NCBI GenBank assembly: GCA_030595135.1
Contig: JAUVDU010000020.1
Coordinates: 1 to 11,461 of the forward strand
Direction: 5' to 3'
Source: Deltaproteobacteria bacterium
GTDB lineage: Bacteria > Desulfobacterota > Anaeroferrophillalia > Anaeroferrophillales > Tharpellaceae
DNA: 11,461 bases
The notes beneath the pieces were generated by a model. It did no database searches. It was not told where the DNA came from and saw only the letters and a list, made by a program, of their open reading frames with translations. This document shows positions 6,781 through 11,461 of the stretch, piece by piece (within the stretch, counting starts at the first letter, position 1; the number at the start of each line of letters is the position of its first letter). A program made the translations under genes and the position numbers.

Positions 6781-6909
6781 GTGGGGACAGGGTTTAACGA
6801 GACGACCGACAACCAATAAACACAGTAGTGTCCAAATATACAATCAACCGACTGCCATCGGCAGCCTGTCCCCCTCGAAGTGAGCGAAGCAATGTTCACC
6901 ATTCCCCAC
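6781..6909. mobile_element. Inverted-repeat-bounded relic, possibly from an IS200/RAYT-type element
   Basis: Outer inverted repeats GTGGGGA (6781-6787) and TCCCCAC (6903-6909); inner repeats GGGGACAGG (6783-6791) and CCTGTCCCC (6865-6873). Next to the right inner repeat is a small hairpin CTGCC-ATC-GGCAG (6852-6864). The stretch encodes no credible protein. GGGGACAG-type repeats often flank REP-associated (RAYT) transposase genes in proteobacteria, so this may be a remnant or a non-autonomous copy. The repeats are visible; the mobile-element origin is inferred. Together with the 6586-6714 element this accounts for most of the gene-free stretch 6599-6937. Confidence 0.35.
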
Positions 6910-6937
6910 TTTAACTTAACTGCAGTTTCCTGAATAG

Positions 6938-7582
6938 CTACGAAACATTGGAAACAACATAACCGAGCGCTTTTAATTGTAACACCAGCTCCTCTACATC
7001 GACATTTTTTACCCGAAAAACCAACTCCCGCCGACCCTCAATCGGAATGTCATCAACTAGGGCCAAGCTCACCAGCAGCCCCTTCAACCCGTCCAACGTT
7101 TCAATAACCTTGATAATATCATCCTGCTCCTGAGGAAAATTATCAAGAGTTATCCGGGTCGACTCTTTATGGGTTGCTCCGAGCATATGAAGAAAGGCCC
7201 GGTAGATATCCGACTCAGTTATAATCCCGATGAGTTCACCTTTCTCAACTACCGGCAGAGCCCCGATTCTATATTTCGTGCCCAAAACCGCAGCTTTTTC
7301 CATCGTCATATCAGGTGGACAGGTGATCACTTCCCGGGTCATGATTTCGCTGACCGTCATTTTGGCCAGCAGGTAGTTAAGTTCATGAATACTTAAGCTG
7401 GTCGCTTTGGAGGGCTGAGCTTCACGCAGACCGGAAAGGGTTACAATACCCACCATCTGATTACCCTTCATCACCGGCAAACGACGAATTTTGTGATTCC
7501 GCATCAACTTTTTAGCATCAATCACCAGGGTGTCAGCACTCACCGTAATCGGGTCACTCTTCATCCAATACTTAACAAACAT
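6938..7582 (-). CDS. Two-CBS-domain protein with ACT-like C-terminus (AcuB type)
   Basis: A 214-residue soluble protein. The N-terminal CBS pair spans residues about 1-54 (VKYWMKSDPITVSADT, IRRLPVMKGNQMVGIVT) and 76-133 (VSEIMTREVITCPPDMTMEKAA, IGALPVVEKGELIGIITESDI). Such pairs bind adenine nucleotides and sense energy state. Residues about 140-214 look like an ACT-type regulatory domain, giving the CBS-CBS-ACT order of AcuB-like proteins. The frame is open back to a TTG at 7588, but GGGAGG (7591-7596) is 8 bases from ATG 7582 and only 2 from that TTG, so I start at ATG. It has no cotranscribed neighbour: iorB converges from one side and a long AT-rich region lies upstream. Its ligand and partner cannot be told from the sequence. 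Confidence 0.85.
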   Translation of the reverse strand: MFVKYWMKSDPITVSADTLVIDAKKLMRNHKIRRLPVMKGNQMVGIVTLSGLREAQPSKATSLSIHELNYLLAKMTVSEIMTREVITCPPDMTMEKAAVLGTKYRIGALPVVEKGELIGIITESDIYRAFLHMLGATHKESTRITLDNFPQEQDDIIKVIETLDGLKGLLVSLALVDDIPIEGRRELVFRVKNVDVEELVLQLKALGYVVSNVS

Positions 7583-7590
7583 CCGCAAAT

Positions 7591-7596
7591 CCTCCC
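7591..7596 (-). promoter_or_regulatory. Ribosome-binding site that selects ATG 7582 of the CBS gene
   Basis: GGGAGG on the minus strand, eight bases before ATG 7582-7580. It is only two bases from the upstream TTG at 7588, which rules that start out. Confidence 0.65.
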
Positions 7597-7689
7597 GGAA
7601 AAAGGCCTCAACTTAAAAAACACCTACCTTTACCACCGACAACAATTCATGCCACGCTTTGCCTCCTTTTGTCAAGAGTACTTCTTCGC

Positions 7690-7704
7690 TTCGCTCAGAG
7701 CGAA
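7690..7704. repeat. Small perfect hairpin TTCGCT-CAG-AGCGAA
   Basis: Six-base arms 7690-7695 and 7699-7704 around CAG. A run of A follows on the plus strand, so it is not an intrinsic terminator on either strand. It lies in the presumed 5' leader of the CBS gene. Confidence 0.4.
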
Positions 7705-7760
7705 AAAATAACCTAATTTCCCCCAATCAACCATATAAAACATTTTTATACAGCAATCAA

Positions 7761-7793
7761 ACTATAGCAAATAAATTCATTTGTCAACAAATG
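7761..7793 (-). promoter_or_regulatory. Putative promoter of the CBS gene with overlapping palindrome
   Basis: On the minus strand TTGACA (7787-7782) and TATAGT (7766-7761) are separated by 15 bases, shorter than the ideal 17. The -35 lies inside a dyad with perfect 7-base arms CATTTGT (7778-7784) and ACAAATG (7787-7793). A regulator bound there would block RNA polymerase. It would give a leader of about 170 bases before ATG 7582. Hexamers and dyad are visible; function is inferred. Confidence 0.4.
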
Positions 7794-7988
7794 TACTCGC
7801 CTGCAAATCAAAGTATAAATTCTTTAGTTTGTGGACTATAAATATAGAATAAGTAATACAGCCATCCTCAACAAACCGACAAAACGTTGATTTAACTAAG
7901 CACAACCTGTAGCCCATTGCAATTCATACTATTGAAATTTCAACGATTTTCCTTCATTCCCAACACTCATGTCGAACAATAAAAATTC

Positions 7989-8015
7989 TTGACAACAATA
8001 CGGCATAATTATAAG
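7989..8015 (+). promoter_or_regulatory. Putative promoter of the MerR-M24 operon
   Basis: TTGACA (7989-7994) and TATAAG (8010-8015) with a 15-base spacer, about 65 bases before the ATG of the regulator gene. The spacer is short for sigma-70 and is not the 19-base spacer typical of promoters that MerR-type activators distort, so direct MerR-style autoactivation is not supported. Confidence 0.45.
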
Positions 8016-8079
8016 AGGGCTCCGACTTTCTTATTAAAATTGATCTCATATTTGATTTACATACCAAACTTAGGACACC

Positions 8080-8493
8080 ATGAACCTGACCGCTCAACGC
8101 CCGGACAATCAGACTCTGAAACGTTATCGAATCGGAGAAATCGGCAAATTGCTTGATCTCAGCACCAGAACCATTCGTTACTATGAAGAGATTGGCCTGC
8201 TCAATACCGTCAAACGAATCGAGGGTGGACGACGCATCTTTACCGATGAGGATCTACGACGCCTGCGCTTCATTAAAAAACTCAAACTTTTAGGGCTCTC
8301 TCTGGGTGAGATGGCGGAACTTGAAAATCATTACAACCGACACCGAACCAATAAAAAAGTCCTGCCCAAGGTTGCCGAACTTCTCCGCCGCCACAGCACC
8401 GAAATCGAGTCCCGGCTCAACGATCTCGGCAAGCTGAAAAAGGAGATCAATGACTATTTGGCACACATCGAAAGTAAAATCGACCTCTCTTGA
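8080..8493 (+). CDS. MerR-family transcriptional regulator
   Basis: A 137-residue DNA-binding protein. Residues 16-40 (YRIGEIGKLLDLSTRTIRYYEEIGL) are the winged helix-turn-helix start, and the whole MerR DNA-binding domain runs to about residue 85 (GGRRIFTDEDLRRLRFIKKLKLLGLSLGEM). Residues about 93-130 form the long dimerisation helix of the antiparallel coiled coil. There is no cysteine anywhere and no C-terminal effector domain beyond the helix, so it is not a thiol-based metal or redox sensor of the MerR/ZntR/SoxR kind. ATG 8080 has AGGA six bases upstream. The M24 peptidase gene starts 15 bases after the stop, so the two probably form one operon and the peptidase or its substrates may be the regulated process. 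The effector is unknown. Confidence 0.9.
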   Translation: MNLTAQRPDNQTLKRYRIGEIGKLLDLSTRTIRYYEEIGLLNTVKRIEGGRRIFTDEDLRRLRFIKKLKLLGLSLGEMAELENHYNRHRTNKKVLPKVAELLRRHSTEIESRLNDLGKLKKEINDYLAHIESKIDLS

Positions 8494-8508
8494 CCACAAC
8501 TAAAAACC

Positions 8509-9780
8509 ATGAACTCAAGCCCCCCCGACCTGCCATCCTCCTATAAACTTGTTCCTGCCGAAGAGATCGAACAACGCCTCAGACAAGCCCAAAAGGGTAT
8601 GAGCGAGGCCGGACTCGACGGACTTTTAATCCTGCAAAATATCGACCGCTATTACTTCACCGGCACTTTGCAGGATGGCATTCTCTGGCTCCCGGCCGCA
8701 GGTAAACCGGTTTTCTGGGTGCGCCGCAGCCTGGAACGGGCGCGTCAGGAATCACCGCTTACGGACTTGCGCCCGCAACCTGGCGGCAGCTCGCAACTGG
8801 AAACCGAATTACGGGCGATAATTGCACCGCAAAGCCATATCGGCCTTGAGCTGGATGTCGTACCGGCCCGCATCTTCACCCGCTTTCAGCGCCTCCTGCC
8901 GGACTCCTGTCGGATCAGCGACGCATCTCCCCTGATCCGAAATTTACGCGCCTGCAAAAGCCCTTATGAGATTTCTTGCATAAAAAAAGCCGCCACCATC
9001 ATGGATCGGGTCATGGAGCACGCCGCCACAGTTTTGACCAGCGGCATCAGTGAAGTCGAATTGATGGCCGAGCTTGAACATCAGGCCCGCCGCCTGGGAC
9101 ACTTAGGCATTGTTCGCATGCGAGGCTGGAACAGCGAACTTTTTTTCGGTCACACCTTAAGCGGTGGCGAAGCCGCCAGACGCGGCTATCTCGACTCCCC
9201 AACTAACGGCTTGGGATTGAGCCCGGCCTTCTCCCAAGGTGCCGGCCGCAATTTAATTAAAAAAGGAATCCCGATAAGTATTGACTTCATGGTCAACTAC
9301 GAAGGCTATCTCGCCGATTTGACGAGAATGCTCTGCCTCGACGAACCCAGCAAAGCCTTTAGTCGAACCCATCAAGATCTACTGGCCCTCAACCAGGAAC
9401 TTGTAGCCGCTCTGCGACCCGGAACCGAGTCGGGAGAGGTTTTCAAGCTGGCCCAAAAACTGGCCCGGGAGTTTGGTTTTGCCGACTATTTCCTGGGACA
9501 CGGGCCTGATCAAGTCAGCTTCGTCGGCCATGGCGTCGGCCTCGAAGTCGACGAATTCCCCTTTATCGCCCGTGGCAGCAAACTGCCGCTTAAAGCGGGA
9601 ATGGTTGTCGCCCTCGAACCTAAACTTACATTTCCCCCGAGCCATTCCGCTCCAACCCCCTACAACCAGGTTCCGGCCTCCGCCATCACCACGGAAACCA
9701 CCTACCTGATAACCGAAAAATCGACCATCCCGATCACCCTCTCACCGGAAAAAATTAAGATTATCAAAAGAGAAGATTAA
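8509..9780 (+). CDS. M24-family metallopeptidase (Xaa-Pro aminopeptidase/creatinase type)
   Basis: A 423-residue pita-bread-fold enzyme with a creatinase-type N-terminal domain (about 20-150, including LLILQNIDRYYFTG) and a catalytic M24 domain (about 155-410). All five expected metal ligands can be placed: Asp259 and Asp270, with the usual 11-residue spacing (DFMVNYEGYLAD), His341 (GHGVGLEVDE), Glu370 (ALEPK) and Glu396 (TTETTYLIT). His331 in GHGP fits the conserved substrate-side histidine region. It is therefore likely active, probably on Xaa-Pro peptides, although M24 also contains creatinase and dimethylsulfoniopropionate lyase-type (DddP) members, so the substrate is open. The segment between the two late glutamates is longer than usual (about 25 residues). 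The start ATG at 8509 lacks a clear Shine-Dalgarno; coupling to the MerR gene 15 bases upstream may help. No signal peptide, so cytoplasmic. Confidence 0.88.
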   Translation: MNSSPPDLPSSYKLVPAEEIEQRLRQAQKGMSEAGLDGLLILQNIDRYYFTGTLQDGILWLPAAGKPVFWVRRSLERARQESPLTDLRPQPGGSSQLETELRAIIAPQSHIGLELDVVPARIFTRFQRLLPDSCRISDASPLIRNLRACKSPYEISCIKKAATIMDRVMEHAATVLTSGISEVELMAELEHQARRLGHLGIVRMRGWNSELFFGHTLSGGEAARRGYLDSPTNGLGLSPAFSQGAGRNLIKKGIPISIDFMVNYEGYLADLTRMLCLDEPSKAFSRTHQDLLALNQELVAALRPGTESGEVFKLAQKLAREFGFADYFLGHGPDQVSFVGHGVGLEVDEFPFIARGSKLPLKAGMVVALEPKLTFPPSHSAPTPYNQVPASAITTETTYLITEKSTIPITLSPEKIKIIKRED

Positions 9781-9836
9781 AAATATCTAAAAATCAGTTG
9801 ACAAACAGTGGTTGAAATGATATTTCCCTCCAGACA

Positions 9837-9857
9837 TGCTATAAAACTGTTATAGCA
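9837..9857. promoter_or_regulatory. Dyad carrying an extended -10-like motif on both strands
   Basis: Perfect 8-base arms TGCTATAA (9837-9844) and TTATAGCA (9850-9857) around AACTG. Each arm begins with TGCTATAA, which reads as an extended -10 (TGnTATAA) in each direction. It may be a promoter/operator or only a structured leader. Confidence 0.3.
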
Positions 9858-10022
9858 ATGTATGGTTACATCAAACAATATTTGATTAAAAATAGTTCAT
9901 TATTTGCCGGTCTTAGACTTTGCTGAATTGAGCAACTGAGTTGAAAAGGGGGTGAGTTGTAGAACCATATAATTGACCGGCCCGCAAACTTGAACAACCG
10001 CTTAATAGTTTGGCGACGGGGT

Positions 10023-10053
10023 AACCTGTTAGAATTTGCAAATGCTAACGGTT
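10023..10053. promoter_or_regulatory. Large palindrome upstream of the porin (activator or repressor site candidate)
   Basis: Nested inverted repeat: AACC (10023-10026) with GGTT (10050-10053), GTTAG (10028-10032) with CTAAC (10045-10049), and a perfect core ATTTGCAAAT (10034-10043). Only one base pair mismatches in the central 22 bases, plus one extra T at 10027. It is centred at 10038.5. A TTTAAT (10069-10074) downstream is a good -10 without a good -35, so the palindrome covers the -35 position. The arms do not match the CRP or FNR consensus. The symmetry is seen; the role is inferred. Confidence 0.5.
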
Positions 10054-10068
10054 GACTTGGAACCAACT

Positions 10069-10074
10069 TTTAAT
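10069..10074 (+). promoter_or_regulatory. Putative -10 element of the porin promoter
   Basis: TTTAAT matches TATAAT at five of six positions and would start transcription near 10081, about 50 bases before the porin ATG. No consensus -35 lies 16-18 bases upstream. Confidence 0.3.
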
Positions 10075-10130
10075 AGATGTTAAAGGTGGAAGTTTTTTAG
10101 GAAGTTAATTCAAGAAAAGGAGTAACACAG

Positions 10131-11461
10131 ATGAAAAAGAGTTATCTAGCATTACTGGTGAGCGTTATCTTTATCCTCGCCACGGTCGGCTCATCATTTG
10201 CCGCCATGGGTGAAGGCACGGTAAGCGCCAAAAAAGGTGTCGACCTGACCCTTTTCGGGAGCAACCGTTTCATCCCGACCTACTGTTCCAACATGAATGA
10301 TTTCGACAGCGACATCAGCGATAACACGACGTTGGACGAAGGCGGCTGGGGCGCCGGTTTTTTTGTCCGCAATGAACTCCGTTTAGGTTTCGCCGGTAAA
10401 GGCGAAAACTTCGGTTTCCGCGTCATCCTCGAAAATGATATCCATTACTCCAAAGATAATGGCGATCGTAACACCTACGGTGACTACGGTAACAAAACCT
10501 CCGATTTCGGTTCCGAGTTCTCGGTTGAACGTTCCAAATTCTGGTACGATTTCGGTCCGGTTCGCCTGACTACCGGTTGGGACGTAACCTGGGCGGATCT
10601 CAAAACTGGTGGTCTCGTCTACGGTGATGATCATCCTTTCATCATGCTCTCCGGTAAAATTGACGATACCATGGATTGGCAGTTCAACATGCTTCTGATC
10701 AATGACGCCGACGATGTTGAATACAATTCCACCGGTGGCCTTGATCTCTCAGGCAAATACCGTGATTCTGATTGGTATGTCTATATTGCCAAATTTAATT
10801 ACAAAGTCGCTGGCTTGACCATCAGCCCGTTCGCCGTCTTCAGTGATATGCGTAAAGTCGTCCAAGGAACCGGTAACGCCCAGTCTTACTACTTCGGCCT
10901 CGAAACCTTCGGTAAAATCGGTATATTTATGCCGAGTTTTGAAATTGTTGGTGTCACCGGTACAATCGCCGATGCCTACAATGGCGTCGATGACTATGAC
11001 ATCAGCTCCTTTGCCGCCTTCGGCGCTTTGAAACTTGACCTGATGCCTGAGTTCCAGCCTTATATCGGTGGTTACTACGTCCAGGGTGATGATGACCCGA
11101 CCGATGATGACGCTGAAGGTTTTGTTGGCGTTACCGCTATTCAGCGCTACACCCCGACATTCGGTATGGAAGGCGCTTACATGTACGAACATATCTACAA
11201 ACTCGGAGCCCCCCTCTACGGCCTGACCCCGGAACGTTTGGGTTCTAAAGCTACCACAAGCGGCGGTATCGGTGCTGCCGGTAAAGCAGACAACCCCGGC
11301 CTTATCCACATTGGTTGTGGTGCAACCGGTAAATTCTGCAACAACGTCTCCTACAAAGTGCAGACCTGTTACATGTGGTTTGCTGAAGAGGATGCTCTGG
11401 GAATCGGCAGCGACGAAATCGGTCTGACCATTGATGCTCAAGTAAAATACCCGCTGACCAG
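10131..11461 (+). CDS. Porin-like outer-membrane beta-barrel protein (3' end outside window)
   Basis: 443 complete codons with no stop before the window end. Residues 1-24 are a clear signal peptide (MKK, hydrophobic core, cleavage near SFA-AMG). The rest is a pattern of alternating polar and aromatic/hydrophobic strands rich in Gly, Asp, Asn, Tyr and Phe, with turns such as DNGDRNTYGDYGN and DDDPTDDDAEG, as in trimeric-porin-like proteins of Desulfobacterota. It would sit in the outer membrane and pass small solutes. The terminal strands and the expected C-terminal Phe are not in the window. AAGGAG eight bases before ATG 10131 is a strong ribosome-binding site. Gly is mostly GGT, and Asn, Phe and Tyr mostly end in C, unlike the GGC-rich neighbours, which suggests very high expression. 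Four cysteines (52, 396, 403, 413) are uncommon for a barrel. No exact family name is assigned. Confidence 0.85.
   Translation, partial: MKKSYLALLVSVIFILATVGSSFAAMGEGTVSAKKGVDLTLFGSNRFIPTYCSNMNDFDSDISDNTTLDEGGWGAGFFVRNELRLGFAGKGENFGFRVILENDIHYSKDNGDRNTYGDYGNKTSDFGSEFSVERSKFWYDFGPVRLTTGWDVTWADLKTGGLVYGDDHPFIMLSGKIDDTMDWQFNMLLINDADDVEYNSTGGLDLSGKYRDSDWYVYIAKFNYKVAGLTISPFAVFSDMRKVVQGTGNAQSYYFGLETFGKIGIFMPSFEIVGVTGTIADAYNGVDDYDISSFAAFGALKLDLMPEFQPYIGGYYVQGDDDPTDDDAEGFVGVTAIQRYTPTFGMEGAYMYEHIYKLGAPLYGLTPERLGSKATTSGGIGAAGKADNPGLIHIGCGATGKFCNNVSYKVQTCYMWFAEEDALGIGSDEIGLTIDAQVKYPLT

Larger units (their letters stand above)
7583..8079. other. AT-rich divergent control region without genes
   Basis: 497 bases between the CBS gene (minus) and the MerR-family gene (plus), clearly richer in A+T than the flanking genes. 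It holds the CBS gene Shine-Dalgarno, a small hairpin, a promoter-linked palindrome, a 12-bp palindrome TTGAAATTTCAA (7932-7943) and a promoter-like pair for the regulator. No open frame in it has a ribosome-binding site at a sensible distance together with plausible protein content. I recognise no riboswitch or known small RNA. Confidence 0.6.
9781..10130. other. Gene-free control region upstream of the porin
   Basis: 350 bases with no credible open frame. It holds a TTGACA (9798-9803) with no good -10 partner, the dyad at 9837-9857, several small inverted repeats (TTGCT/AGCAA at 9920-9935; CAACT/AGTTG at 9933-9943; GCCGGTC/GACCGGC at 9906-9912 and 9975-9981), a large palindrome at 10023-10053 and the porin ribosome-binding site. 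No intrinsic terminator is visible after the M24 gene. Confidence 0.6.

Noticed and set aside
6720..6902. 60-codon minus-strand open frame in the iorB-CBS gap
   Set aside because: It crosses the inverted repeats of the relic, has no Shine-Dalgarno and no family resemblance.
7632..7668. Six-codon leader-peptide-like frame (Met-Asn-Cys-Cys-Arg-Trp) behind AAGGAGG in the CBS leader, minus strand
   Set aside because: Spacing from GGAGG to ATG is about 11 bases, the peptide is tiny, and no attenuator stem with a T-run follows, so attenuation is not supported.
7659..7841. 60-codon plus-strand open frame upstream of the MerR gene
   Set aside because: Low-complexity AT-rich translation, no ribosome-binding site, and it runs across the putative CBS promoter.
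10749..11441. 230-codon open frame on the minus strand inside the porin gene
   Set aside because: It is antisense to a gene with a clear signal peptide, strong ribosome-binding site and strand pattern. The porin's biased codon use (GGT, AAC, GAC, ATC) leaves few stops in that reverse frame. The same explains the 83-codon frame at 10383-10634.

Overview
The window looks like chromosome of a Gram-negative, probably anaerobic bacterium, most likely a member of Desulfobacterota (the former Deltaproteobacteria). The grounds are a secreted outer-membrane barrel protein, a ferredoxin-dependent indolepyruvate oxidoreductase, an SH3/coiled-coil/anchor protein of the proteobacterial YgiM type, and the style of the CBS, MerR and M24 genes. 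This placement is inferred from protein character; no rRNA or marker gene is present. Ten genes are intact and two are cut by the window ends. I see no tRNA, rRNA, CRISPR array or intact transposase.

Left part, minus strand (1-1564): the 5' end of lon (ATP-dependent protease), whose LON domain is preceded by a very acidic extension of about 94 residues. It lies 28 bases downstream of a UroD/MetE-superfamily gene that probably shares its transcript. A short divergent control region separates these from the plus-strand genes.

Plus-strand block (1713-6598): an RNase Z-like metallo-beta-lactamase-fold hydrolase, a CoA-pyrophosphatase-type Nudix hydrolase, an SH3-domain membrane-anchored coiled-coil protein, and iorA-iorB. 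IorA and IorB together form the enzyme that oxidatively decarboxylates aryl pyruvates to aryl-acetyl-CoA and passes electrons to ferredoxin. From the Nudix gene onward the spacing (51, 27 and 9 bases) suggests one operon, with iorA starting at TTG behind a strong ribosome-binding site.

Convergent gap (6599-6937): the most unusual non-coding part. A 129-bp imperfect inverted repeat (6586-6714) begins inside iorB and contains its stop codon. A second stretch (6781-6909) is bounded by GTGGGGA/TCCCCAC and GGGGACAGG/CCTGTCCCC inverted repeats and looks like a mobile-element relic. Beyond it, on the minus strand, is a two-CBS plus ACT-like (AcuB-type) protein.

Right part (7583-11461): a 497-base AT-rich divergent control region, then a cysteine-free MerR-family regulator and an M24 (Xaa-Pro type) metallopeptidase 15 bases apart, presumably one operon. 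A 350-base gap with several strong dyads follows. It leads into a secreted porin-like barrel protein with highly expressed-type codon use, cut off by the window end.

I found no convincing undescribed multi-gene system. The best leads are the repeat element fused to the end of iorB, the acidic Lon extension, and a large palindrome placed where a class II activator would bind upstream of the porin.
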